The notes under the pieces are model-generated. The model had not been told where the DNA came from, did no database searches, and worked only from the letters and a program-made list of their open reading frames with translations. The position numbers and the translations under genes were made by a program. Positions 1-10,422 of a DNA stretch of 64,000 nucleotides are shown in pieces; the stretch's first letter is position 1; every line of letters begins with the position of its first letter. Source of the DNA: Mortierella alpina. Its lineage: Eukaryota; Mortierellomycota; Mortierellomycetes; Mortierellales; Mortierellaceae. The stretch spans positions 2,108,001 to 2,172,000 of the forward strand of contig JANATF010000003.1 in NCBI GenBank assembly GCA_029449245.1, read 5' to 3'.

Positions 1-447
1 GTGATGCCTTTGTGTACGGTCTGGTACCTTACAGTCGTTCTTTTGGGGTTGGCAACGGGTCTCTTGACGACGAGCAGCAGTATCCTGGAAGAGCAGCTTC
101 TGCGTGGATACGAGACAGCCCAGGTGGACGCATGTGCTGAGCAGTCGGAGGTCAAGGTTTTGAACCACATCCCTCATGATGAGAAGACACGACCGACATG
201 TACGCAGGAAGATCGATCAACTCTGCGGTACACTAATGGCCAGCGGCTAGTCCTCGGCACTATTGTCCTGCTCATGTTTGTTACTCAAATCAAGTTCTTT
301 CATTGGGTTGTCCAGTCCCAGTCAATGGCGGCTCATATCGCTGGAACAGCGACCTCGGTTTCCTCGTACCTGACGATTGTGGGTTTAATAACAGGGATGA
401 CCATGATCGCCCTCGGTGCCCGCTTGCTCCCCAGAACATTACCATAG
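1..447 (+). CDS. C-terminal part of an unrecognised polytopic membrane protein (5' end outside the window)
   Basis: An open frame enters the window from the left and stops with TAG at 445-447, giving about 148 residues. Three hydrophobic stretches are visible, roughly residues 5-28, 82-105 and 120-142. Between the first two is a polar loop of about 55 residues with two cysteines. The tail after the last stretch is short and basic (ARLLPRTLP). The pattern of three closely spaced hydrophobic segments at the C-terminus resembles the end of the next gene (1904-3994), but I see no convincing residue-level identity. I do not recognise the family. It is partial, so neither start nor exon structure upstream can be given. 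Confidence 0.5.
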   Translation: MMPLCTVWYLTVVLLGLATGLLTTSSSILEEQLLRGYETAQVDACAEQSEVKVLNHIPHDEKTRPTCTQEDRSTLRYTNGQRLVLGTIVLLMFVTQIKFFHWVVQSQSMAAHIAGTATSVSSYLTIVGLITGMTMIALGARLLPRTLP

Positions 448-1903
448 TTACGCCTGTATATTCATATCTGCACAGCTTCCTCGTTCATACGTATCTTACA
501 ACACATACACACACATAACACGAATCGTAGATGCGAAATAAACGCGACGGGTCACACCTTGTTTCTCAAGTTTGACCCTTGGTGTTATGACGAACTATCA
601 TAACCAGCACCAACGGGGGGTTTTTTACAAGATGCAGGGCAATGATGTAGGGCTCATAGACTTGTTATGCTTACTGCGATTCTAGGCACAACAACAAAAA
701 CGCGTGCGAGTGCGAGCGAGGCCTTGTTGGAAGACGCGTTACTGAACTCTGTCTTCAAGGGGCTGTGGGTCCCTTCCGCTTTTGGATGATTCTGTCCATA
801 TGACACTGCCACATTCGCCCTCTTGGTCACTCACTGCCTCTCTGATCCGCCACGCAGATTTAAAGCAAGACTGACAAAAGAAACCCTTGAATCCTATATG
901 CGTAATCTATTTACAGCCTCCTCTGATGTTCGACATGTCGTGTGGCGGAACGTGGTCTGGCGTAGGGAATAGCTATTTTTACACAACCGCCGTATAAACG
1001 ATGAAAGCGAAAGTGTTCTCCTCAAAGCCAGCATACTGTATTATCGAGGTATGATACTTTGTAGAAAAGGTGACCGACGGGAAACAATGTGGTCGATGAC
1101 GAGGTACCTCCTCTCTGCAGAAGGTCCCTCAACAGGACGGCGTGGCGATGGAGAAAAATACCTTATTGATATGCGGGCGAGGGCTTTCACGGCATGCGAT
1201 GCATTGGCACTGGCCCTTTTTGTTTTGTTTGTTTACTTATCCGCCACGCTCGCCCTGCTTTCACGACAGCCCCAAGCATTTCCGTGTACACCTTGCCCCA
1301 ACTCGGCCTTTGTGACAGGTGAATAGGGTGAAAAAAAAAAAAAAAGAAAAATCGAGGAGCGGAGAGGAAAATTTGTCTCGAAGAGAGTACAAGGAGTAGG
1401 GAGGGAGGCGACGGGTCGACGAAGAGCGAGGGGGGAATAGGGAAAGTGGAGAAAACAAGCAAAGGATGGTGTGGTATGGGAGGTACAGGTGCGAGAGATC
1501 TTCTGTCCGTCCGTGGATATGAGAATCTCAGTTCATCCTTGAAGAAGGGTGGCGAGAATGCGGATGTCAGCCAACCCACGTTTGTCTCATCGTTATGGGC
1601 CAAGATGTAGACCTTCGGCAGTGCAGACGCGGAAAATCATGGGAGGCGATTGAACCTTACCAGCAGCACCAACTGCGCCCAGGATCATGGCGTAGAGAAA
1701 GTCGTATGTATATATATCAAGCCATACCCTCGCCTTGTTTCCTTTCTTCTCTTCCTCCCTTGCCCCCATCCTGTCTCGCGCCCATCTCTCTTTCGTCTCG
1801 CCCCACCTCACCCCACACATCGCTGCGCTCTAAACTGATACCTGGCGATCCACCACTGTTCTATTCGGACTATCTCTCCCAGCCATAGACCTTGAAACCA
1901 GAT
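448..1903. other. Intergenic stretch, no gene supported
   Basis: About 1.45 kb between two plus-strand membrane-protein genes. The short open frames here lack family resemblance and overlap each other on both strands. Visible features are a run of A at 1331-1344 and purine-rich sequence at 1345-1470. The last 150 bases before the next ATG are strongly pyrimidine-rich (1735-1830), as upstream of many genes in this window. Confidence 0.5.
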
Positions 1904-3994
1904 ATGCGCCCCGATACCCTCACAACTGTACTGCCCAGTGCTAGTCATTCAGGCACTGGAGCCTGTTCCCAGCAGCCCTTCAGCCTCGAATCAGACGACG
2001 AGACCTTAGTTCTCATACCTCAGAACGCACAGCAAATCCAGTTTGACCATTACCGGCTATCAAAAAACTTTTCTGCACACTTGAATCTGCTCTCAGCAGG
2101 ATCCCTCTTCCTACTCCCATCCATCCTGCCGTACCTGGCATCAGCGCTCACAGCCTACGCCACAACTCCATACTCCGACGAAGCTTCAACCTCGCATGGC
2201 ACTAACTCTGAAAAGATATGGGCGGCCTTCGGGGACTGGCGCTGGGAGACAACGTGGATCTTGCTGCTCCCTTGTATCGGTGTGATGGTCCCGCTCTCGC
2301 TATTCAAGATCATGAGCGATCTTGAAGAACGGCCGGTCGAATGCCCGTTCAAACGCTGTAGATGCTACAGAAACCAGACTGAGGGGACTGAAACGATTCA
2401 GAGCCCGTATTCATGTCGGGTGTGCCCTCAACAACCGTACTCGTTTATTACAACCTGCCCCACTGTGAATGCGATCAAGCGAACTTGGAGGACTCTGATC
2501 GGTCATCCTCCAGGGTACGGCCCTCTTTCTCTCGATAATTACCAATCAATCAGGGTCAGGACATCATCGACCTCGAGCTCTACATGGTCGCTCTTCACCG
2601 CCTCCCCTTCAGACTCGGACTCAGACTCAGATGCGACTGTGGTTGTGGATGACAACGGTGGAGACGAGAACAGTAAACGGCATCAGCTTCATATCAGCAC
2701 GAGGGGTCGTGAATCCTCGCTTCCGCGGCCAAGAACGATCCTCTTGACCAGTCTCTGCGTCTGGACAGCATTAATGACATTGTCCGCGAGCATGGGCTTC
2801 AATACCCCTGGTAATCAACTTATGTATCCTTTGGAACAGGGGCAAAGGGGTTCATTTGGAACACCAGGTCATGTCTCTGAGAGCATCGACGAGAGCGAGC
2901 AAAGGAACATTGTCATCTCCATTCTGGATATGAACTCGGTCGATCAGCAGAACATCGAGCACGCTGTATGGCGTGCTAACGAGGACGACAACCAGGACCA
3001 GGAAGCCGCAGCAGCTCCGTTTGCCACCATTCGAACCAAAATCCTTATCCTGAACAACAGAGGCGTAAGAGCAGACTGCCAGGACGAAGCCATCGGCAAT
3101 AACGCAGTTCTAATGAGCGACGACGACGACTTATTTCTTCCTGAGGACGAAGATGCCATGGACGCCATGACTATGGACCCTGAGGACTCGGCCATCTTCC
3201 TTGACTTCTTGCGCCAACTCGACGCAGAGGACCAGGCCGCTCGAACTGCAGAGGACCTTCAAGATCAGGCTCTGAGGCAAAAGCACAGAATGGTCATCAA
3301 GGCAGCGGACGAGCTCGTGGTCAACTCTATGATCGAGAACGACCTTCCGTGTGGATACAGAGCCAAGGACGATATCATTTCCTCAGAGTGGATGACCAAG
3401 TTTTTGCCTATTTCTGTTCAACAGCTCTTCACCCCTGCCAATGTTCACAGTGGCCAGAGCGAGGCCCAGCAAGCCTTTGTGTATCATGCCTGGTGGACGG
3501 ATCTGATGATTGTGATCGTGGCAATGTGTCTAGGAGGCGTCTTGGTCGGGTTGGCACAGGCCAGGGTCGTGTACGAGCAGATCTTGGAGAGACAGGAGCA
3601 TCCTCTGGAGAGCCGTCAGCGAGAATCGGGTGCCTCTGCTTGTTCAATTGTGTCGAGCCTGGTGATCTCCGCTTCGGCCGTTAGCCTGACAATCCTCATG
3701 ATCTTGGCCGAGTGCTGGGATGTTCCTTCGGTCTATTTCAGCGGGATTGGCATTGCGGGCATGATTCTTGTGCACGCCTTGGTCCCAGACATTGCTCTGC
3801 AGATCGCTCCCTTTCACGGCACGGCGGAGGACGACGAGGATGACAGCGACAACGATATTTGTGGTGATGAAAAGGTGCTGTCAATCCACGGTGCTTGGTC
3901 ACCCCCTATGAGCGAGAGACGGAACGCGTGTTCGTTGGAGCAGAATCGACGATGGGAGTCGGACCCTTTGTTGTCTTCAGAGTATCCCTTGTAA
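1904..3994 (+). CDS. Unrecognised polytopic membrane protein with acidic loops
   Basis: A single uninterrupted exon of about 696 codons. I start it at the ATG at 1904; the frame is open to a TTG at 1892. Hydrophobic segments lie near residues 60-88, 115-137, 283-305, 537-562, 582-606 and 612-640, suggesting six membrane passes. The loop after segment 2 holds a cysteine cluster (CPFKRCRC, then SCRVC) and a Ser/Asp-repeat stretch (SDSDSDSDATVVVDD). The long loop between segments 3 and 4 is very acidic and Gln-rich, containing SDDDDLFLPEDEDAMD. The tail is again acidic (AEDDEDDSDNDICGDE). I do not recognise any enzyme or transporter motif. It could be a lineage-specific fungal membrane protein; no function is assigned. 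Confidence 0.7.
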   Translation: MRPDTLTTVLPSASHSGTGACSQQPFSLESDDETLVLIPQNAQQIQFDHYRLSKNFSAHLNLLSAGSLFLLPSILPYLASALTAYATTPYSDEASTSHGTNSEKIWAAFGDWRWETTWILLLPCIGVMVPLSLFKIMSDLEERPVECPFKRCRCYRNQTEGTETIQSPYSCRVCPQQPYSFITTCPTVNAIKRTWRTLIGHPPGYGPLSLDNYQSIRVRTSSTSSSTWSLFTASPSDSDSDSDATVVVDDNGGDENSKRHQLHISTRGRESSLPRPRTILLTSLCVWTALMTLSASMGFNTPGNQLMYPLEQGQRGSFGTPGHVSESIDESEQRNIVISILDMNSVDQQNIEHAVWRANEDDNQDQEAAAAPFATIRTKILILNNRGVRADCQDEAIGNNAVLMSDDDDLFLPEDEDAMDAMTMDPEDSAIFLDFLRQLDAEDQAARTAEDLQDQALRQKHRMVIKAADELVVNSMIENDLPCGYRAKDDIISSEWMTKFLPISVQQLFTPANVHSGQSEAQQAFVYHAWWTDLMIVIVAMCLGGVLVGLAQARVVYEQILERQEHPLESRQRESGASACSIVSSLVISASAVSLTILMILAECWDVPSVYFSGIGIAGMILVHALVPDIALQIAPFHGTAEDDEDDSDNDICGDEKVLSIHGAWSPPMSERRNACSLEQNRRWESDPLLSSEYPL

Positions 3995-4385
3995 AGGAGA
4001 CGATTACATCCTCCTCCCTCATTGTATATATAGACCACCAGCCGCATAGTATAGTGTTGCTTTGTAAATAGCGCTTGCGGGTTGCAAAAATATAACCGTT
4101 GGCCACCTCTAATGATGAGATATGTTCTTCACGGTCAGGAACTCGCGCTTCGTTAGTTTCATTTTAGGCCGTTCAACGTGCACACGAACAACGCATCTCA
4201 CGCACCGGGTATGCATTTCGCTGCCTCAACATGGCAGAGCGTGCACAGTCAGAAGGCCCATTTTCTAAATATACGACAGAGATATACGCCGAGTAGCGCC
4301 AACACCAAGACGTGACATGCGTATTTGAAGGCATGAAAACCGAGCCTTCACAAAGTTTTAACCGCCACTTCTCCATCTTTCAAAT
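3995..4385. other. Intergenic: 3' region of the membrane protein and promoter of protease 1
   Basis: About 390 bases with no gene. Around 4313-4345 the sequence (catgcg, tatttgaa, ggcatg) matches the corresponding region before the second protease gene (6071-6090, where it reads tataaa). The two promoters were therefore probably duplicated with the genes, and TATTTGAA at 4322-4329 is the likely TATA element, about 57 nt before the ATG. Confidence 0.45.
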
Positions 4386-5524
4386 ATGCACTTGGCACCC
4401 GTCGTCGTCACCATCATTTCCCTAGCTGCTACTGCCATCGCAGCTGTCATTCAAAAGCGGATTGTCGGCGGCACACCTGTCAAACAAAACGAACTCCCTT
4501 TCATTGGACAGTACCGGACGGGCGCTGACTTTGCCTGCTCCGGTTTTCTCGTAGGACCACAGACGTTCATGTTCGGTGAGGATTACAATTCGTATTTTAT
4601 ATTTGTACCATCGTTTGGTCAAGTATACTAAGCGTACCCTGTTGCTTTCTCCTTGGTATACTTCTTCAGCCGCCCATTGCGTGAGTCCAGTACGTACCAC
4701 CGTGCCTTTTTCTCTACTGGTGTCTTTTATATAGGCATTGCCTAATGCTCAGTGCTCAGATGTCGCTGCAACGTCTAACAGCTGCGTACATTCTCCATTC
4801 CCGCTTATCAAGTTTGAGTTGCCTGGCGATAAGCACGTCCTACTCAATAATGTCAACCTTGGGGAAGGCTTTCGCGCCGAGGTTGTCAAAATTGTTCCTC
4901 ATCCAGGCTACAAGAGGCTCAGTTATGTGAACGATATTGGTCTGGCCTTTCTTGCCAATGAGGTGGCCAATCCCTACGTGAACATAGGCGGCTCTTATCC
5001 TCAAGCCAACTCGAAGATCATGGCTGCTGGCTATGGTTGTATGTCCTTCGTGCACTCCATAATTTTGGGAGTCTATGCCCGTGTCCGTTGATGCGCGCTC
5101 CTCAGCTCAATCATCTCTTCATTCCTCCTCAACCTACTGGCCGATCTGTCTAGATATCAACGAAGGCCAGACCGAGCAGAGAGGTCTCAACAAGGTCGAG
5201 CTCAACGTCGCCAGCGTAGAAGATTGCAAAGCTCATCAAGATAGTTTCCAAAGCGATATACAGTTCTGTACCACAGATATTCCACTGGGCCATGCTGCCT
5301 GCACTGGCGACTCGGGTGGACCTCTTTGGGTAGATGTGGATGGTGCACCACGCGTGCTTGGAATTGTATCTCATGCTAGTGGTGAACATCAATGTGGTGG
5401 CAATGACTCCTACGGATATTTTACATATATCTCTCCCTTCCTTCCTTGGATCAACAACGAGATTGCGAAATTCGAGAATGAACAGAAGAACAACACCACC
5501 ATGCCTATCAGCAGAAAGGACTGA
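4386..5524 (+). CDS. Secreted chymotrypsin-fold (S1 family) serine protease, copy 1
   Basis: Four exons fit phase and splice consensus: 4386-4575, 4670-4689, 4735-5038 and 5154-5524. Residues 1-20 are a hydrophobic signal peptide ending near AIAAV. After a short propeptide the activation site is KR|IVGG. The catalytic His lies in AAHC, encoded almost wholly by a 20-nt exon. The Asp is in NDIGLAFL and the Ser in TGDSGGPLW. The S1-pocket position six residues before the catalytic Ser is Ala (HAAC), not the Asp of trypsin, so cleavage after Lys/Arg is not expected. Mature length is about 240 residues, normal for family S1. An NNTT glycosylation site lies near the C-terminus. A paralogue follows directly in tandem at 6152-7285. 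Probable role: extracellular protein digestion. Confidence 0.88.
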
Positions 5525-6151
5525 GTGTCCAGAAGTCTTTCAACAGAAATAAAATACACTACCTGCTGCAAGGAACTGTCGCTGCTACGACGCCAGCCTG
5601 CTCCTAACGCAAGGCATAATGGCGCGTTTCGCGTTTGCTTGCATACACATGTCGTCCATCGGCACCTCCTATATAGCCATGTGAAACCCGCCCTCGAGAT
5701 AATTCTCGATTGGCGACGCTAACCTGTTGGCGGTACTAAACAAAGATCATGAAGCACTATACATTTTTCTCGCTGACCAACCCTGGCTGGATACTGGCAC
5801 GTTTAGTGAGTTTCATTTCGGCTGAGGAGAGTGAGGAAGGAGTTTAGGAGGATGAAGAAGAGGTTAGGAGAAGATAGTCCTCGGCGATGTATACTGATCA
5901 CCCTATGGCAATTCGCTCACGTTCGTATCCCACGAAATGTCTTGGCTATTTTTGAACAGAGTGTACTCTGCGCCCGCCTGCTATAGCTGTTTACTATGAC
6001 TTTTCGCGCATAGTCCGAGCGAGCATTCTATGTCGATATATACAACACCAGAGTTAGAGCCATGAGGTGGCATGTCTATAAAGGCATGCGACTCGCCGCA
6101 CCGTCCTTCACAATGACCATCAACCGCTACCCACAGCTCCATCGATCAAAC
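5525..6151. other. Intergenic between the two protease genes
   Basis: About 630 bases without a supported gene. It contains the 3' region of copy 1 and the promoter of copy 2. Confidence 0.5.
6077..6082 (+). promoter_or_regulatory. TATA box of protease copy 2
   Basis: TATAAA lies 70 nt before the ATG at 6152, within the segment shared with the copy 1 promoter. A weaker TATATA occurs at 6037-6042. The upstream in-frame ATG at 6062 precedes the TATAAA and would add 30 residues ahead of the signal peptide, so it is unlikely to be the start. Confidence 0.5.
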
Positions 6152-7285
6152 ATGTACCACACCCCATTCTACATCGCTACCTTGTTCTCCTTGGTTGCTG
6201 CTACCACCGCAGCTGTCCTTCCGATGCGAATTACCAACGGCACAGCCGTCAAACAGAACGAGCTCCCTTTCGTCGGAGAATTACAACTGGATGTCGGGAA
6301 CGCGTGCACCGGCTTTCTCATAGGGCCACAAACAATGATGACTGGTAAGGACTGAGTTGGAAGTAGATACATCAAAAACACATCAAGAACTCGTTCAATG
6401 CGCTCGTTCAGTACACTCAATCAGCCTACTCTTCCCTACATTACTTGGGATAACATTTGCCCAGCGGGTCATTGCGTATTGGTAAGTGAAGTGTGTTTTC
6501 GTTCTATGATTTCTATCAAAACCTCACGGCGCGCCCGCCAAACAAGATTTGGTAATGTCACTGTCTCACGATCCCTCACTCTTCAGCACAAGGGTCCCCA
6601 CGTCTACGCCTTACTCCATAATGTCGCCCGCGGGCAAGGTCATCGCGTCGATGTTGTCAAGTCTGTGAAATATCCCGACGACTTAGAACAAGGCTCCGAT
6701 AGCGATATAAGCCTGTTCTTTCTTGCCGACAAGGTAGCCGGACCGTATGCAAACTTAGGAGGCCCTTACCCTCAGCCCAACTCAAAGATCACGGCCGCAG
6801 GCTTTGGTTGTAAGTCCTCTGTGTGCGATCCTATCAACTCTTATAACCAAATCAGTCTACGTTCCGCGCGTTTCTCAACTCATTAGCACTTTCCCTTCAT
6901 ATTTATCCATATTCTCGATATCGATGGGAGAGGGACGGTCCCTGCCAAGGGCCTCAACAAGGTCGAGCTCAACGTCGCCGGTGTGGAAGATTGTAAAAGG
7001 CATTATAGAACGTTCAATAGCAGTGTACAGTTCTGCTCATCCATTGCTCAGGGCCGCGCTACCTGCTCTGGCGACTCCGGCGGACCTCTGTATGTTGACG
7101 TTGGTGGTGAGCCGCGCGTGCTAGGAATCGTATCCCTTGGTATTGACGCTATATGTGATCGTAATGGGTCCCGCGATTATCATATATACATCACACCTTT
7201 CATTCCCTGGGTTAACAAGGAGATTGAGAAGTTCGAGACTGACCAGATGAGGAACGCCACTTTGTCTATCAGCGGAAAAGACTGA
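6152..7285 (+). CDS. Secreted chymotrypsin-fold (S1 family) serine protease, copy 2
   Basis: Tandem paralogue of the 4386 gene with the same four-exon plan: 6152-6344, 6465-6481, 6587-6809 and about 6933-7285. The ATG at 6152 is chosen because a signal peptide (MYHTPFYIATLFSLVAA) follows directly. The mature N-terminus would be ITNG after Met-Arg, less standard than IVGG. The catalytic His is in AGHC, carried by a 17-nt exon. The Asp is in SDISLFFL and the Ser in SGDSGGPLY. The pocket position six before the Ser is Ala (RATC), so trypsin specificity is again not expected. The last acceptor (at 6931-6932) is chosen by phase, giving AAGFGW where trypsins have AGWG; it is the least certain join. 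The C-terminus carries a possible NAT glycosylation site. Confidence 0.82.
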
Positions 7286-7608
7286 TTTGTCCAGACGGTT
7301 CCCCATTGTCCTTGAGCAATGATAAAAAATCTTGTCTGAAGAAGGAAACATACCCATTGCTGCAAGGACTTGCTTGGCTTTGAAGTTCTTCCCTGACTTG
7401 GTAGTTTCCTTGAATTTGTTTGTAAATGCGCGTGTGTCATCCAAGTGCTTTGCAACTCAAGATCCCAAAGCTAGGTATATCCTGTACAGGCCATGTCGAA
7501 TCCTCCTAGCGCAATGCTTGTACCAGACTGCCTCCCAGCAAGCAAGTCGGAGAATGTGATCACGCAGACACGCTTACATTTATTTTCCATATGATATAGA
7601 AGTACATT
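7286..7608. other. Intergenic between convergent protease 2 and NC2-alpha
   Basis: About 320 bases holding the two 3' regions. No gene, RNA gene or repeat is visible. Confidence 0.5.
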
Positions 7609-8730
7609 CTACTCGTTGTCGTAATCGTCTTCTTCCTCCACTTTGACCTTGGGCGCGCTAAAAATATGGTCAATGTGAAAAAAAAATAATAATTAGAAAC
7701 TAAAAGGGCGGCGGGTGTGGTTATGGACAAATCGACTGTGACCAAAAAGTGATGTTTTTCATACCCTCGTTTGCTTTTAGTTGCAGCCGGCTTCGATGAT
7801 GCTCCCTTCCTTGCTGCTGCCATGGCCCCTGCAAAATCTGCTGCCGCACTGGACTCTTCATCATCATCCTCTTCCATTTTCATGCCGTTGCTACTGCTGC
7901 TGTGAGGTTGATTGCTGCCACTGCTGCTGCTACTTCCCTCATCTGCTCCTACTGATCCCGAACCTGGTCCGGAACTAGCACCTCCTTGTGGATCTGCCAC
8001 ATTCTCGACAATGTCCCTCAGAAAATCAAACTGGTCCTTATCCAAAATTGTTTTTTTGCTACATCAGTTGAAAGATGGCGATAAAAGAGGGGCGAGAAGG
8101 TGGAGTATTGATTAGTATCACTCCTGATCATAACATGTAAATTCCTCCACGCTTTGCCTCGTTGAAGGCGAATCCTTACAGATGAGCTGCGGTAAGCCGC
8201 TTTGCGTTCTTTGCTCGTGTTTCCATGCAAGCCTCGTCGATTAAGGATTGCATAAATAGTTCAAGCGCCTTGGCTAGGAAGATAAAATCAAAAGCGTATC
8301 CACAAGGATGTCAGCTCCACCTCCTGTAAAGAGTGGTCATCGTCGTGTTCCTTCCTGTGAACATGACAAGCAATCGTGGAGATTTCTTACAAATGAGAAT
8401 AGGTGTAGCCTGAGCGACCTTCCCGACATCCTCGTCCATCTGCATGATTTTCTTGATGCGGGCCTAGTGATATATAAAACACGACGTTAGCAACAGAGTT
8501 GGGCGCAAGGAAACAGGGTCTAGCGGAATAAGGTTGCTTGAAGGCGCCCATGCTTCGTCCAGTTTAGACCGCTGGCACTGTAATCCCAGTTGTAGTAGCG
8601 CTGTTGGTCTCTTGGAACTGCACAGGGCGATAGAACACTGGCTTCTTTCTTTTTGCTCTGTCCCGAATGGAGAGAAGCGGAGGTCATGCGTTATTACCAC
8701 AGGAAACTTGGTCTTGTATTTCTTGCGCAT
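7609..8730 (-). CDS. BUR6: NC2-alpha / DRAP1 histone-fold transcription corepressor subunit
   Basis: Five exons on the minus strand: 8730-8698, 8463-8391, 8273-8180, 8058-7765 and 7657-7609. The joined N-terminus (KYKTKFPV then ARIKKIMQMDEDVGKV, then ALELFMQSLIDEA) is the H2A-like histone fold of NC2-alpha. It continues with KNAKRLTAAHL and DKDQFDFLRDIVENV, as in human DRAP1. The family pairs with NC2-beta (Dr1), binds TBP on promoter DNA and blocks TFIIA/TFIIB entry in the nucleus. After the fold comes a low-complexity tail of Ser/Gly runs, an acidic block (MEEDDDEE), a Lys-rich stretch and an acidic end (VEEEDDYDNE). The first exon is only 11 codons. Recognition is strong; the exact splice choices were made by eye. 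Confidence 0.9.
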
Positions 8731-9292
8731 GGCTGTGAAGAGGATATGGGTGTTGGTGTGTGTGGGGTTCCTGTGGATGTTCTCTTTTTCTAGTAACTCC
8801 TGCTGCCTATCAAGCAAGTTCAGATTCGCTCTGGTCGAGATGGCGTTTGGTGGCAAGTGGGCAACGTTTGGATGTGGGGAATGAACGAGACGGAGGAAAG
8901 ATGGAGCTGCACAAGGTTTCGCGCGCTTTTTTTTTTCTTCACCCCTCCACCCTATTCCTTCTTGGGTGGCTTTGCGTGTTTTCGTCCACATCGCCCTGGT
9001 TCACAACCTTCTCTCGCCAACTCGACTTCCGACACGCCGCATCCGTGTCTCTTTTCTTGCGAACCACGACCGTATCTCTATTCTCGCCTTCTACAAAGAC
9101 CAAAGACGAAACGACTTTCCTCACAGCATCCGACATCAATTTCGGAAAGAATCTTGCATTCAACAACAGCGGCGCGATTGGAATAATTTACCACCTTGGA
9201 CACACAGCAGCCCTCAAACGGTCAATCCTCTCCCATAGCATCGAAGCTACCATCACGCGTTACCGCCAGGCAATAATACCCATCCTCACAGC
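8731..9292. promoter_or_regulatory. Shared divergent promoter region of NC2-alpha and LSM8
   Basis: About 560 bases between two head-to-head start codons. Open frames here have no family resemblance. A T-run lies at 8928-8937. Polypyrimidine stretches point towards the LSM8 side. No clear TATA box is seen. Confidence 0.45.
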
Positions 9293-9946
9293 ATGTCCGA
9301 TCAATTAAAAGACCTTGTGAGCCGTACGTACCAAGACTACTTTTTCAGTCTCTGTGCAATGGTGAAGACACCCAGACTGCAGAGGGACGCGTTATCAAAA
9401 GAGCACCGGTCCATGCTAACACTCCTCCTGTTCACTACTTCACGCTGACTATAGGTCCAGTGTTTGTCTTTTTGACAGATGGACGTTCGCTAGTTGTACG
9501 TTTCACATAAGGCGCCATGAAACAAGGATATCGACCCTTTGTAAGGTCAAGAAGGATGTGGATCACCAATCCTAACCCCGTCTTGTTCGTACATTTCACC
9601 TCGTAGGGCAACTTTGAGGGATACGATCAGCAAGCAAACGTGGTTCTAAGCCAGACACACGAGAGGATATTCTCTTCAACAGAACCCATGCAGTCAGTAC
9701 CCATTGGCGTATATCTTATTCGAGGAGAGACCATGTAAGGATCGATGTCCATTTGGCGCTGTCGTTTGGTCCTGGTATGCCCGCATGCGGTATGTCCCAA
9801 ACGTTCCCTGATTAACACTATTGTTCACAATATTGTTTCCCCGTTTCTGACATAGAGCGATCATTGGAGAACTGGACGAGGAATTGGACGAAGCAGCAGA
9901 TTACGAGAGTATGCGGGTCGAGCCGTTGGACCCAATACATCTGTGA
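9293..9946 (+). CDS. LSM8: U6 snRNA-associated Sm-like protein LSm8
   Basis: Four short exons join in phase: 9293-9323, 9455-9495, 9607-9734 and 9856-9946, giving about 96 residues, the usual family length. The product begins MSDQLKDLVSRPVFVFLTDG (Sm1 motif region). It continues with NFEGYDQQANVVLSQTHERI and ends the Sm2 region with YLIRGETIAIIGELDEE, closely matching human LSM8. LSm8 defines the nuclear LSm2-8 ring, which binds the 3' oligo-U of U6 snRNA and acts in splicing. Because the first two exons are 31 and 41 nt, simple gene finding would miss the N-terminal third. The longest uninterrupted piece is exon 3 with 128 nt. Confidence 0.92.
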
Positions 9947-10422
9947 GAGTCCCTCTCGGACAAGCGGCCGTCAGGCAACAGTTTCAGGATAACAGACATC
10001 AGAGGCTAAAAGACGGATCCCAAGCCCACCTTCATTACCACCATCGCCACCATCGCCACCATGACTTTGTTATAACTAGATGCACGAACTGCAAAGGATC
10101 TTTGGGTCTGATCACCCCGGAAATCCGGCAGTCAATGGAGGGGTTGAGATGTCTGTGATCATCTCATATTGCAATATCACACGAGAACCGCTGGGGAATA
10201 AACATGCAAAAGGCTTTTAATGATATGATGCGTTCCTAAGCGCTGAACATAATTATTCTTGGGGGCTCAACCTCCAACAACAAGCCTATTACTTTCTTTT
10301 TTTCTTTCTATGATGTTTGTTCTTAAAACCTTTTTTTTTTACTGTACAAAATGATGATAGTAAAAATCCTCGTCCTCCCTTCCTCATCTTCTCCTGCCTT
10401 CGCGATTATAATAATAACACCT
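9947..10422. other. Intergenic between convergent LSM8 and RLI1
   Basis: About 475 bases. A short His-rich frame from repeated cac/cat triplets occurs at 10029-10062 (consistent with LSM8 3' UTR rather than a gene). T-runs lie near 10298 and 10330. No gene is supported. Confidence 0.5.

Noticed and set aside
1187-1603. 138-codon minus-strand frame with Phe/Pro/Ser runs
   Set aside because: The phenylalanine run is just the A-tract at 1331-1344 read in reverse; no conserved features.
10012-10065. His-rich plus-strand frame (cac/cat repeat)
   Set aside because: It lies after the LSM8 stop as simple triplet repeats; more likely 3' UTR.
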